Positions 22,558 to 30,639 are shown, counted from the stretch's first letter. The stretch: 32,381 bases of DNA from Solirubrobacterales bacterium (GCA_017304845.1 JAFKLL010000044.1:1-32381), one strand, 5' to 3'. The notes: generated by a model from the letters alone, not told the origin. Translations and numbers: made by a program.

Positions 22558-22787
22558 TGTTCACCCACCGTAACCTGATTCGCGAGCTCGACGAACGACT
22601 CGATAGCCAGGGCGATGAGCCCGACAAGTCCGAGTGCCTTCGCTGGAAGGCCCACCGGGTGATCGGCCTACCGGGCGCGTGCCCACTCACCATCGGCAGA
22701 ACCACCGACGGGCGGAACGTCTACTCACTGAACGTCGGCGAATGTCGGTATCTCGGCAACCGGCTCAAGGGAGGTCCAAATGTCTGA
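22557..22787 (+). CDS. Unknown small protein (76 aa)
   Basis: ATG 22557 shares its A with the sigma-factor stop (TGATG). The product is 76 residues, with a charged helix (RNLIRELDERLDSQGDEPD), CLRWKAH, and a strand-rich end (TIGRTTDGRNVYSLNVGECRYL). One Cys pair is too far apart to call a zinc site. It overlaps the next gene by 8 bases. The function is unknown. Confidence 0.6.
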   Translation: MFTHRNLIRELDERLDSQGDEPDKSECLRWKAHRVIGLPGACPLTIGRTTDGRNVYSLNVGECRYLGNRLKGGPNV

Positions 22788-23244
22788 CTCGGACGAGTTC
22801 CGCGCCCAAGTTGAGGAGCACCGGCGCCGAATCGAAACCGCCCTAGCCAAGTTCGCTGACCAACTCAACGATCGCGCCCGTCGACACGACCTGTCGAAAC
22901 TCGAGGAACCGCAGTTCTCGGCGTTCTCCAACCATCCCCGGGACCGAGCAATCGCTTACGGAAGCGACAAGTACATGGCTCGGCTCGAGGTGCTCGGTGA
23001 GGCCCTCGACCACCATTACTCGATTGAGCGACACCACCCCGAGTTCCACGAGGACGGCATCAACGGCATGACTCTCGTTGACCTCGTTGAGATGTTCGTG
23101 GACTGGCACATCACCTGGTCCGAGCACGGAGCCGGAGCGTTCCGCGAGGTCATCGACCTCAACCGGACTCGCTTCGGAATCTCCGACCAGCTGGTCGAGA
23201 TCCTTCTGAACACGGCCGCCCAACAAGCCACCGCGAGCGAATGA
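22780..23244 (+). CDS. DUF5662-family protein (154 aa)
   Basis: ATG 22780 overlaps the previous gene, with GGAGG 6-8 bases before it. The 154-residue product carries HDLSKLEEP (near residue 36), HHYSIERHHPEFH (about 87-99) and MTLVDLVEMFVDW (about 106-118). These are the hallmarks of DUF5662, a family common in phages and bacteria with His and Asp residues arranged like an HD-type metal site. The molecular function is not established; metal-dependent hydrolysis is an inference from the His/Asp layout. The context is an element-borne replication/regulation operon. Confidence 0.8.
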   Translation: MSDSDEFRAQVEEHRRRIETALAKFADQLNDRARRHDLSKLEEPQFSAFSNHPRDRAIAYGSDKYMARLEVLGEALDHHYSIERHHPEFHEDGINGMTLVDLVEMFVDWHITWSEHGAGAFREVIDLNRTRFGISDQLVEILLNTAAQQATASE

Positions 23245-23582
23245 CCAAACCAACCTCATTGCCCAAGCCCGTCAACGTCTCGATCGTCAACGCGGCCTGC
23301 CCCGACCCGATGGGCTCTTCCTACACGCCCCCAACACCCGACCGGCCGTACTGGATCGATCCCACCGGCGAGCGCGTCAGCGTCCGCGACGTCTGGAACG
23401 GCGCCGACGACGACACACAACTGCTCGTCTTCGACAAGACGATGGATTGCATCAACCAGGCCTACCGCGAGGGCCAAAGGCGCGCCGTCGAGAACGGGAA
23501 GATCTTCCGAGGAGCAGGGGTAGAGCACCTTCTGGCCGAGCTGCGAAGCCAACTCGGACCCGCCCACTGGAAGAACCGATAG
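23241..23582 (+). CDS. Unknown protein, last gene of the operon (113 aa)
   Basis: ATG 23241 overlaps the DUF5662 stop (ATGA). The 113-residue product has a Pro-rich N terminus (DPMGSSYTPPTPDRPYWIDP), an acidic centre (DVWNGADDDTQLLVFDKTMD) and a helical C terminus (AYREGQRRAVENGKIF). There is no recognisable family, metal cluster or membrane segment. It closes the operon; the bipartite element, copy B, starts 10 bases after its stop. Confidence 0.65.
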   Translation: MTKPTSLPKPVNVSIVNAACPDPMGSSYTPPTPDRPYWIDPTGERVSVRDVWNGADDDTQLLVFDKTMDCINQAYREGQRRAVENGKIFRGAGVEHLLAELRSQLGPAHWKNR

Positions 23583-23591
23583 ATGAACTTT

Positions 23592-23638
23592 CCGGGGGGG
23601 TGGGGAAACGATCCCCCGGTTCGACATACCTCGTATGG
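23592..23638 (+). promoter_or_regulatory. Bipartite element, copy B (before the fibre operon)
   Basis: CGGGGGGGTGGGGA (23593-23606), a 13-base gap and TTCGACATACC (23620-23630) followed by TCGTATGG. Spacing is identical to copy A. Here CCGGGGG (23592-23598) can also pair with CCCCCGG (23613-23619), a hairpin that could help end the upstream operon. Copy A cannot make the same hairpin, so the conserved blocks are not simply a stem. Confidence 0.55.
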
Positions 23639-23720
23639 GTCGCACGACTACACCCATCCGCCAGAGGCTCGCCAGCATCTCGCGGACCCGAATCAGAACT
23701 ATTGCCCGTTCCGCGGGTTC

Positions 23721-23749
23721 TTGTCAGTTAGTTCAACCGTCTGTACCAT
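23721..23749 (+). promoter_or_regulatory. Sigma-70-type promoter for the fibre operon
   Basis: TTGTCA (23721-23726), 17 bases, TACCAT (23744-23749). It lies about 90 bases downstream of bipartite copy B. Transcription would start near 23756, leaving a leader of about 168 bases. Confidence 0.55.
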
Positions 23750-23755
23750 CAACGG

Positions 23756-23923
23756 CTGAATGCACTCTGGGGTGTGCTCTGTGGGATTACGCACAGGAGG
23801 GCTACGAGCTCATCCAGGCAGCCGGCACTAGGCCGGCACCAAGGGTCCAGGGAGCGTCAACCGACCGAAAGCAAAGGAACGGCTTCCGGGCCGTTTCGCT
23901 ACCCGAAAGGGAGAAGTAAGCGA
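23756..23923 (+). promoter_or_regulatory. Structured leader of the fibre operon
   Basis: Hairpins are GCCGGC/GCCGGC (23820-23836) and GGAACGGC/GCCGTTTC around TTCCGG (23876-23897). CCC-GAAA-GGG (23901-23910) then overlaps the GAAAGGGAG ribosome site. I compared it by eye with c-di-GMP, cobalamin, SAM and TPP riboswitch cores and found no match. It is long enough for a regulatory RNA, but no class is assigned. Confidence 0.4.
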
Positions 23924-24511
23924 ATGAGTTCAATCACCAAGAAGGTGTTCGGCGTTGCTGCCGTACTCCTCGTCCTGGCCGGCGGTGTCTACGGTGCCTT
24001 CTCGGCAACCGTCAGCTCGACCGGCAACCAGTTCTCCACCGGCGCTCAGGCAATCTCGGCCGATGGTGGCGGCGACGGTGTCGCCACGCACCCGGTCTAC
24101 TTCAAGACCAACGCGGTGCCCGGCGACAACGGCGATAACGGCGAGGAGTGCGTCAAGATCACCAACATCGGGACGACGAACGGAGCCTCCTACAAGCTCT
24201 ACGGATCGACCACCGGCACGCCAACCGCGGCCCTGACCAGCCAGCTCGAGCTGACGATCCGTGAGGGCAGCGGCGACGCGACCGACTGCTCCGACTTCGT
24301 CGCGGCAGGTGCGCCCGTATACCAGGGCACCCTGCAGGACTTCCAGAGTGGCAAGACGTCCTTCGCAAGCGGTGTGGATCTCGGTTCTCTCGCTTCTGCG
24401 GCCTCCAAGACCTACCAGTTCTACGTCGAGCTGCCGTCCGACGCCGATCCGGCGTCGATCCAGAACGCGAACGCCGGCAACCAGACCTTCACCTGGGAGA
24501 TCCAATCCTAG
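23924..24511 (+). CDS. TasA/camelysin-like secreted fibre protein (195 aa)
   Basis: ATG 23924 (MSSITKKVFGVAAVLLVLAG) follows GAAAGGGAG. The N terminus is a SipW-type signal: short basic head, hydrophobic core, then GVYGAFSATVSSTGNQFSTG. The nearly identical GAF.A.VSSTGNQF occurs in the protein at 25792. The mature part, about 165 residues, is Thr/Ser/Gly-rich and strand-rich, with two Cys residues (EECVKIT, TDCSDF) that could form a disulphide, and ends FTWEIQS. TasA-family proteins are exported, trimmed by an S/H-dyad signal peptidase and assemble into surface or biofilm fibres; that role is inferred here from the signal and from the signal peptidase two genes downstream. Confidence 0.78.
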   Translation: MSSITKKVFGVAAVLLVLAGGVYGAFSATVSSTGNQFSTGAQAISADGGGDGVATHPVYFKTNAVPGDNGDNGEECVKITNIGTTNGASYKLYGSTTGTPTAALTSQLELTIREGSGDATDCSDFVAAGAPVYQGTLQDFQSGKTSFASGVDLGSLASAASKTYQFYVELPSDADPASIQNANAGNQTFTWEIQS

Positions 24512-24562
24512 GCTGAAGACCGTCATCAGCGGCAACTGCCTGCGCTGACAGACGGCTGCGGA

Positions 24563-24602
24563 GCCGCCGGGATCCGGCATCTGGAAGAGTGCCCCCGGCG
24601 GC
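24563..24602 (+). promoter_or_regulatory. Intercistronic 9-bp stem-loop after the fibre gene
   Basis: GCCGCCGGG (24563-24571) pairs perfectly with CCCGGCGGC (24594-24602). It lies in the only sizeable gap of the operon and could stabilise the upstream mRNA or limit read-through, so that the first subunit is made in excess. A GTG at 24589 lies inside it. Confidence 0.5.
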
Positions 24603-24624
24603 TACCGCAGCACCTCTCGACCCA

Positions 24625-25161
24625 ATGCTCTACCGACACCAGAGGCGCGCAGCGAACGCGATCGGCATAGCGATCGGCCTCCTCGCGATCACGTTGCTGA
24701 TACTCAGCAACGTCCCATCTACCGAAGCCGTTCCTAGAATGGGAGCCGCCCTCAAAGTCGACGCATGGCTCGGGTCAGGCATTCGGCCAGAGCCTCTTAG
24801 ACCCAAAACCTTCATTCGGAACGCGGATCTCACCGCTGGGGGATCTCCAGCGAACGGCATGCTGGTTCTTCATTCCGAGAGCGGAACTACCCGGACGGTG
24901 AGCCTCGGTCTCGACGCCTCCTCAGCAGCCACCGTCGCCACGCAGACGTTCGCTCGCTCCGTGACCGTCAGCTTTGGCCATAACGGCTCCCTCGGTTCAA
25001 CGACAGTCGCCCAGCTGGCCACGGAACCCGCCGGAACATTCACCATCGCAGCGGGGGAGACCATCCAAATACCAGTCTCCGTGAGCATTCCGCTCACCGC
25101 CGGCGACGTGGTCGCTGGACAAGAAATCCACTTGACCTTAGTACCGGAATGGCATCGATGA
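24625..25161 (+). CDS. Signal-anchored secreted protein of the fibre operon (178 aa)
   Basis: ATG 24625 is chosen because the in-frame GTG at 24589 lies inside a stem-loop; with it the product would be 190 residues. A basic start (YRHQRRAA) leads to a hydrophobic segment (AIGIAIGLLAITLLILSNV), a signal peptide or anchor. The exported part is strand-rich and Thr/Ser/Val-rich (LVLHSESGTTRTVSLGLDA, IPVSVSIPLTAGDVVAGQE), the pattern of a TasA-like or Ig-like beta-sandwich. It overlaps the signal peptidase gene. It may be an anchor or minor subunit of the fibre. Confidence 0.6.
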   Translation: MLYRHQRRAANAIGIAIGLLAITLLILSNVPSTEAVPRMGAALKVDAWLGSGIRPEPLRPKTFIRNADLTAGGSPANGMLVLHSESGTTRTVSLGLDASSAATVATQTFARSVTVSFGHNGSLGSTTVAQLATEPAGTFTIAAGETIQIPVSVSIPLTAGDVVAGQEIHLTLVPEWHR

Positions 25162-25799
25162 ATCGAGTACCAGTACGTCTCGAGGTTGTGGTCCGCTTCG
25201 TCGCTCGCACGACAACGATGGCGATCGCCACAGTCGCAATTGCCCTGGCAGCGATCCTCATCGCACCTAAGGCTGTTGGAGGCCAGAGCTTCTCGGTGCT
25301 TTCTGGCTCCATGGCCCCGGCCGTCAACACGGGCGACATGGTTGTAGTCGTGCCCGAGCGCGCAGACGCAGTCCGCGTCGGTCAAATCGTTGCGTTCAAC
25401 GACCCAGATGGATCCGGGCGGCTCTACCAACATCGTGTCCAATCGGTACGAGAGGACAACGGACAGGTCATCGTCGTCACGAAAGGTGATGCCAACAACA
25501 CCGGCGAGCACTGGCAAGCGCCAGTCGACTCAGACGTTGGCCGAGTAGTAGTCGTCGTGCCACACATTGGCTGGGTCGTTGGGCATGTCACCGGAGGCAA
25601 GCCAATAGATGTACTTGGACGCGAGGTCCCGATGGGCACCTTAGCCCTCGCGCTCATGCTGTTCGCACTGGCTGCCGTGGTGATCGCAGGAATTCTGCGT
25701 AGCTCGTCTCCTGAGGAGACCGCCACGAGTGACGATAACCCAGCCGAAGAACTCGAGTTTATTCAGCACCGACAGGAGGAGGGGCAATCACATGCGTAA
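25149..25799 (+). CDS. Signal peptidase I, SipW/ER type (216 aa)
   Basis: ATG 25149 is used; ATG 25158, which overlaps the upstream stop, is equally possible. After a first membrane segment (residues about 22-40), VLSGSMAP holds the nucleophile S54. YQHRV gives H95, where ordinary bacterial enzymes have Lys. GDANN holds D114. This Ser/His arrangement defines the SipW/eukaryote-type signal peptidases. A second membrane segment (LALALMLFALAAVVIAGIL) lies near the C terminus. In Bacillus, SipW processes TasA; here the enzyme sits amid candidate substrates, which are probably its cargo. The 3' end overlaps the next gene by 8 bases. Confidence 0.9.
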   Translation: MASMNRVPVRLEVVVRFVARTTTMAIATVAIALAAILIAPKAVGGQSFSVLSGSMAPAVNTGDMVVVVPERADAVRVGQIVAFNDPDGSGRLYQHRVQSVREDNGQVIVVTKGDANNTGEHWQAPVDSDVGRVVVVVPHIGWVVGHVTGGKPIDVLGREVPMGTLALALMLFALAAVVIAGILRSSSPEETATSDDNPAEELEFIQHRQEEGQSHA

Positions 25800-26790
25800 G
25801 TTGAGCCGTCTCGTTGAGACGCAGAGAACAAAGGCAGCCGCAGCACTCATACTCACGTGCATGCTGGTAGTCGCGGGAGCGGGAGGCGTGTTTGGTGCCT
25901 TCACGGCTTCAGTCAGTTCAACTGGAAACCAGTTCGTCACCGCCAGCGACCTAACGCCACCCACAGTAGCTCGAGCGGTGCTGAGAAAGAGCTATGGAGG
26001 GGTATCGGGTTTCACGGGCTGCGGGCTAGGCGGCTGCAGCGTCCTAGACGCAAGGCAGTTCTTCCTCTACGCCCAGGTAGCCGACGGCGGCGACCCGCCG
26101 AGCGGGATCAGCTCAGTGAACGGCACCGTTGGGGGCGCATCGGCCAACATGAGCGACGCTGGGGGCCCATGGACGGTTGACGGACAAAGCTTCAACTATC
26201 GCTCGAACCTCCTAACCAGGAGCTCCGCTCAGTTGAGTCCGGGCACCAGGTCCTTCACCATCAACGCAGCAGACAGCGGGGGACGTTCGGTGACGAGCTC
26301 GCCCTACGCCTTCGACGTCGACACGACGCGCCCGGCACCAACCACGGTCGACGTGGCCAACGGTTCGGGATCCCCTGGCCGGCCTGACGCCGGCGACACC
26401 ATCACTTACGAGTACGACTCACCGATCGACCCGAGCTCGATACTCGGCAACTGGACCTCGAGCGGGCCCCCCACCACCTACACCGACGAATGGAACGGAG
26501 GATCAACAGCGGTGGTTGCCGTGCTCGCAGGCCCATCGAAGTATGGAGGCGAGCCGGACGATTCCGTGAGGATCCGAGTTGAGCGGACGGCCAACATGGG
26601 CGGCAACCAGGTCAATGTCGGCGAGATCCGCAGCCACTCGAACGACTGGGCGCTTCAGTGCGAAGCGCGATTCAACGCGACGCTGGCCATGCCGACGTCA
26701 ACCAAGGTGCTCGTCACCTTGGGATCGGAGATCACATCGGGCGTGATCACCACACCTGCCCCGGCAACACCGAGTCTGGAGGACTGCTGA
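25792..26790 (+). CDS. Large SipW-type secreted protein (332 aa)
   Basis: ATG 25792 is preceded by AGGAGGAGGGG, the clearest ribosome site in the operon; an in-frame ATG at 25729 lies within the peptidase gene. The signal segment (AAALILTCMLVVAGAGG) is followed by GVFGAFTASVSSTGNQF, matching the first gene. The mature part is Gly/Ser/Thr/Pro-rich and strand-rich with a CGLGGC loop and repeated Ig-like features (PGTRSFTINAADSGGRSVTSS). It ends LEDC. It is probably a second fibre or adhesin subunit exported through the same route. The next gene starts 2 bases after its stop. Confidence 0.72.
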   Translation: MRKLSRLVETQRTKAAAALILTCMLVVAGAGGVFGAFTASVSSTGNQFVTASDLTPPTVARAVLRKSYGGVSGFTGCGLGGCSVLDARQFFLYAQVADGGDPPSGISSVNGTVGGASANMSDAGGPWTVDGQSFNYRSNLLTRSSAQLSPGTRSFTINAADSGGRSVTSSPYAFDVDTTRPAPTTVDVANGSGSPGRPDAGDTITYEYDSPIDPSSILGNWTSSGPPTTYTDEWNGGSTAVVAVLAGPSKYGGEPDDSVRIRVERTANMGGNQVNVGEIRSHSNDWALQCEARFNATLAMPTSTKVLVTLGSEITSGVITTPAPATPSLEDC

Positions 26791-26791
26791 G

Positions 26792-29545
26792 ATGCGCATG
26801 CAGACAAGAAGAACAAAGCTAGTGACCGCGATCATCACGGCGATCGCAGCGGTCGCGTTGTGTGTCGTTCCTACGGCTCAGGCCGCGCAGAGCGGAGGGG
26901 CGGTCTACCGGGACACCTGGACAGCGAAGCCGTCCGGGCTGCTTGCAGACCCATATGCCCTAGCTGTCGCTCCCGACGGACTCGTCTACGTGGCCGACAG
27001 CGCGAACCACCGCATCCAGGTCTTCACTCAGAACGGCGACTTCGTGCGTGCTTGGGGCAGCCAAGGCAGCGGCCCGGGCCAGTTCCAGTCACCGCGGGGA
27101 ATCACCACTGACCCGGACGGATACGTGTACGTATCGGACACAGGTAACGGTCGCATCGAGAAGTTTTCGCCACAGGGCCAGTTCATCTGGCAATGGGGCA
27201 CCCTGGGCACAGGGGCTAACCAACTCCAGAACCCAGCCGGTCTTGACGTGGCCACGGTCCAGGTGGGCGGCACGCCGCAGCTGGTGCTCTACATCGCCGA
27301 CAGCAGCAACAGCCGAATCTCCCGACTCATCGTCGGAAGGGGCGCAAACCCCACGCGGGTACCGCTCGGCGTCTTTGGCGCCGCCGGCGCCGGCGACGGC
27401 CAACTGAACCTACCGTTCGACGTCAAGGTCAGCCCTGACGGCACCCGCGCGTACGTCGCGGACGCACTCAACAACCGGATCCAGGTGTTCTCGTCGACGG
27501 GCACCTTCCAGAACAAGTGGACCGGGTTCTTCCTGCCGAACAAGATCTCGATCGACAGCAGCTCAGGAAGCATCTACGTGACCAACACGGGCGCACGAAC
27601 GGTCCGGAAGCTCAGCTCAAGCGGCACTCTGATCACAGAGTGGGGCACCCAAGGCACCGGAGAGGGCGAGTTTGAGGCACCACGAGGAATCGCGGTTGAC
27701 AGCACCGGACGCGTCTTCGTGACGGACGCCGGCAACAACAGGGTCGAGCGATTCTCGTCAACCGGCACATATCAGGCCCAGTGGGGCGGAGGCAACAGCG
27801 AAGAGGGGCAGTTCTCCAAGCCATCCGACGTCGCTCTCGACAGCGCAGGCAACATCTACGTACTCGACACGAACAACGCCCGGGTGCAGAAATTCGACGC
27901 GGCGGGACACTGGCTCCTAGCGTGGGGCTCGCCCGGCACCGGCAACGGAGAATTCAAGGGACCGCTGAGCATCGCGGTCACGTCGACGAACGAGGTGTAC
28001 GTTGCCGACACGGCCAACAACCGGATCCAGGTGTTCTCGTCGACGGGCAACTATCTCCGTAAATGGGGCTCGTTCGGCACTGGCAACGGGCAATTCAACC
28101 TTCCAACCGGCGTCGCAGTAAGCAAGGCCGCGGGCTCCGAAATCTACGTCGCCGACTCGAACAACAGCCGCGTTCAGGTCTTCTCCCAGGCCGGGGCCTA
28201 TCAGCGCAAGTGGGGCTCACCGGGTAGCGGTACGGGCCAGTTCCAAGCCGCCTATGACTTGAGCGTCCAGAACGACGGCTCGGTCTACGTGCTCGACTCG
28301 ATCGGGTGCCGAGTCGAGAAGTTCACCTCAGCGGGCGTTTACACGACGCAATGGGGTACCTGCGGCACCGGCAGCGCGCAGCTGAGCGGAGCATTCGGTA
28401 TCTCGGCCGACCCGGCCGCCAACGGCTCGGTGTTCGTGTCGCAGAACTTCCGCGTGCAGCGGTTCTCGAGTTCGGGCGGCATCCAGAACACTTGGGGATC
28501 CTCAGGGAGCGGACAAACGCAGTTCTCTGACGCCCGCGGTCTCGTGGTCGACACCGGCGCAAACAGGGCCTACGTGGCCGACGCGGGCAACAACCGCGTC
28601 ACCGTGTTCGGTGCCTTCTTCGCGTCCTTCTATGGCGTGATTGGTGGCACGGCGCTACAAGGGCCCGCGGGTGCCGACGTGAGCGCCTCCGGCCGCACCT
28701 ACGTAGCCGACACGATCAACAATCGAATCGCTGTATTTGACCCAGAGGGCAACTTCATCACCGCATGGGGCATATACGGCACCGACCCCGGACAGCTGAA
28801 ATCACCTTCCGACGTCGCGGTCGACCCCGTCGACGACGAGGTCCTGGTCACAGACATGGGCAACAACAGGGTGCAGAAGTTCAGCCCCAGCGGCGCATTC
28901 GTCGGGCAGTTCTCGTCCGTCGACGGCTTCGCTTCACCGCGCGGCCTCGACGTCGGCGACGACGGCTCCGTGTACGTGACGGACACAGGCAACCAGAGGG
29001 TTGCGAAGTTCTCGAACGCTGGTTTCTCTCAGGGTGAGATCGGCCTGGGCCCGGCACTACAGGACGGTGGCTTCGGGGAACCGTACGGAGTTGCTGTGAG
29101 CCCGAACAACGAGATCTACGTGGTCGACCGCAGCAGGAATCGCGTGCAGCGATTCTCCAGCTCAGGGGTGTTCCAAGCGAAATTTGGTTCCACGGGCGCC
29201 GGCAACGGTCAGTTCTCAGGGCCTCGAGACCTCGCCATCGACGCCTCAGGGAACGTCTACGTCGCGGACACCGACAACGACAGGGTTCAGAAGCTCGCCG
29301 CCGACGGGTCGTTTCTGACCAAATGGGGCTCCGGCGGTGCGGCTGCCGGCCAGTTTGGGATGGCTGCGGGCATCACCACCGGGCCCAACGGTCGAATCGG
29401 GGTTGCCGATTCCGAGAACGCGAACTACCAGCTGTTCGAGTGGTTGCCGAGCCGAGTGCAGCACAGCAGCTCGATGACCGACTACGGCGGCAACCAGCTG
29501 GAGGTTCCAGATCCGACGGAAACCACTGTGAACGGAGGCTTCTAA
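26792..29545 (+). CDS. Secreted NHL-repeat beta-propeller protein (917 aa)
   Basis: ATG 26792 lies 2 bases after the previous stop, with GGAGG about 12 bases before it. Residues 1-31 are a Sec signal ending in AQAA. The rest is built of NHL repeats of 45-50 residues with the pattern WGS.G.G.GQF..P.GIAVD..G.VYVADT.NNRIQVF. I count 18 such VYVADxxNxRVxxF-type repeats, the 11th (VFVSQNFRVQRF) and last (IGVADSENANYQLF) being degenerate. Six NHL repeats usually make one propeller, so three propellers in a row are likely. Such proteins bind ligands, proteins or glycans; an extracellular adhesive or scaffold role within the fibre operon is inferred. The C terminus has no LPxTG anchor. Confidence 0.85.
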   Translation: MRMQTRRTKLVTAIITAIAAVALCVVPTAQAAQSGGAVYRDTWTAKPSGLLADPYALAVAPDGLVYVADSANHRIQVFTQNGDFVRAWGSQGSGPGQFQSPRGITTDPDGYVYVSDTGNGRIEKFSPQGQFIWQWGTLGTGANQLQNPAGLDVATVQVGGTPQLVLYIADSSNSRISRLIVGRGANPTRVPLGVFGAAGAGDGQLNLPFDVKVSPDGTRAYVADALNNRIQVFSSTGTFQNKWTGFFLPNKISIDSSSGSIYVTNTGARTVRKLSSSGTLITEWGTQGTGEGEFEAPRGIAVDSTGRVFVTDAGNNRVERFSSTGTYQAQWGGGNSEEGQFSKPSDVALDSAGNIYVLDTNNARVQKFDAAGHWLLAWGSPGTGNGEFKGPLSIAVTSTNEVYVADTANNRIQVFSSTGNYLRKWGSFGTGNGQFNLPTGVAVSKAAGSEIYVADSNNSRVQVFSQAGAYQRKWGSPGSGTGQFQAAYDLSVQNDGSVYVLDSIGCRVEKFTSAGVYTTQWGTCGTGSAQLSGAFGISADPAANGSVFVSQNFRVQRFSSSGGIQNTWGSSGSGQTQFSDARGLVVDTGANRAYVADAGNNRVTVFGAFFASFYGVIGGTALQGPAGADVSASGRTYVADTINNRIAVFDPEGNFITAWGIYGTDPGQLKSPSDVAVDPVDDEVLVTDMGNNRVQKFSPSGAFVGQFSSVDGFASPRGLDVGDDGSVYVTDTGNQRVAKFSNAGFSQGEIGLGPALQDGGFGEPYGVAVSPNNEIYVVDRSRNRVQRFSSSGVFQAKFGSTGAGNGQFSGPRDLAIDASGNVYVADTDNDRVQKLAADGSFLTKWGSGGAAAGQFGMAAGITTGPNGRIGVADSENANYQLFEWLPSRVQHSSSMTDYGGNQLEVPDPTETTVNGGF

Positions 29546-29546
29546 C

Positions 29547-30521
29547 ATGCGACGCACGATTCGCATCACCGCGGCGGTCATGGCGGTGCTGTTCCTTTGC
29601 GGAACGGCTGCCTACGCCCTTATCTCCACCCAGCCGAGATCCGACCACGACGGCCCGAGTACCCAACGGGTGGCGATCGACGCCGCCGGTCAGAACGTGT
29701 CGATCGAGAGCTCGAAAGGTGGCTCCGCGATCTTGGTGGCAAAGGGAATGACACCTGGCCAGACCAGGTCGGGCAAGGTCAGCATCCGCAACACCGGCAA
29801 GGTTCCGGTGACGTTGAGCATGGGCGCCTCGAGTGTCACCGCGGATCCACCCGCGGCTTCGAGCATCTTCCACACGGCTCTCAGCGAGACGGGCCACGAA
29901 GGTAGTCCCTTCTACAAGGGTACGGTGGCGGGATTCAAGGGAGCGCGCGTAGGGGATATCTCCCCGGGGCAGTCGCGCGAGTACACGTTGCAGGCGATCC
30001 TGCCGGCGTCGGCGGGCAATGAAGCGGAGAACATCGCAACGACGTTCAACATCGACTGGACGGCTAAGGAGAAGACGGATGGGCCGCCGCCACCCGAGTG
30101 CAAGATCAGGAGGATGCGGGCGAGATTCTTCGTCTTCCGGAAGAGGCCCGTGATCCGGATGGTGTCGCGCTACCAGGCAACGTCAGGCGGGAAGGTCAAG
30201 ACGACTTACTACTGGCGAGTCAAGCAGGGCGGGAAGTTCATGCGAGGAAAGCGAATCGGATCGACCTTGTCCAGCTTCAGACGAACGGCGCCAGGGCAGT
30301 GGCGACTGAACCGAGTGCCGGTCCGGGTTCGGAACGCCCGACAGATGGAAGCGTACCGATCGGCCCGCTACGGCTTCTACGCCACCCTGCAGCCGTTGAA
30401 GACCAAGGGCTACTGCGCAAACTATCTCGGCGTGGATCTCGTGGTGCTCAAGCGGAAGTACGGGCACGGGCAGTACACGTGGTTCCAGCGCGGTAGCTTC
30501 AAGTTCCGACCGGCACCCTAG
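29547..30521 (+). CDS. Secreted small-domain protein, last gene of the fibre operon (324 aa)
   Basis: ATG 29547 is 2 bases after the NHL stop. The signal segment (residues 1-26, AAVMAVLFLCGTAAYALIS) resembles those of camelysin-like proteins. Residues 30-170 are a strand-rich domain (GKVSIRNTGKVPVTLSMGA, EYTLQAILP, TTFNIDWTA) that reads as a TasA-like or DUF11-type fold. A short Pro linker with ECKIRR starts a basic C-terminal half (many Arg/Lys, YYWRVKQGGKFMRGKR) with a CAN residue near the end. The unusual basic domain could bind a glycan or a nucleic acid. A perfect palindrome follows. Confidence 0.65.
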   Translation: MRRTIRITAAVMAVLFLCGTAAYALISTQPRSDHDGPSTQRVAIDAAGQNVSIESSKGGSAILVAKGMTPGQTRSGKVSIRNTGKVPVTLSMGASSVTADPPAASSIFHTALSETGHEGSPFYKGTVAGFKGARVGDISPGQSREYTLQAILPASAGNEAENIATTFNIDWTAKEKTDGPPPPECKIRRMRARFFVFRKRPVIRMVSRYQATSGGKVKTTYYWRVKQGGKFMRGKRIGSTLSSFRRTAPGQWRLNRVPVRVRNARQMEAYRSARYGFYATLQPLKTKGYCANYLGVDLVVLKRKYGHGQYTWFQRGSFKFRPAP

Positions 30522-30568
30522 GACGTACGGCCGGAGCCAGATCGCGCGAGTCCGCTTGGCGTGATGTT

Positions 30569-30600
30569 AGAGGGGCGCTGATCATGATCAGCGCCCCTCT
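30569..30600. terminator. Bidirectional terminator, perfect 32-bp palindrome
   Basis: The half AGAGGGGCGCTGATCA is followed directly by its exact reverse complement. It lies between two convergent genes (ends at 30521 and 30640). CTGTT follows rightward and AACAT leftward. It would end both transcripts. Confidence 0.75.
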
Positions 30601-30639
30601 CTGTTCAGGACCGTGACGGTGCGCAGGTCGCCGATAGGT

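Noticed and set aside
23635..23919. A 94-codon frame starting inside bipartite element copy B
   Set aside because: It is Arg/Thr/Ser-rich with no ribosome site and runs across the promoter and leader hairpins.
23756..23923. A c-di-GMP (GEMM) or other known riboswitch in the fibre leader
   Set aside because: GCACAGG and GAAAGCAAAG look superficially similar, but the core strings and their order do not fit any class I know.
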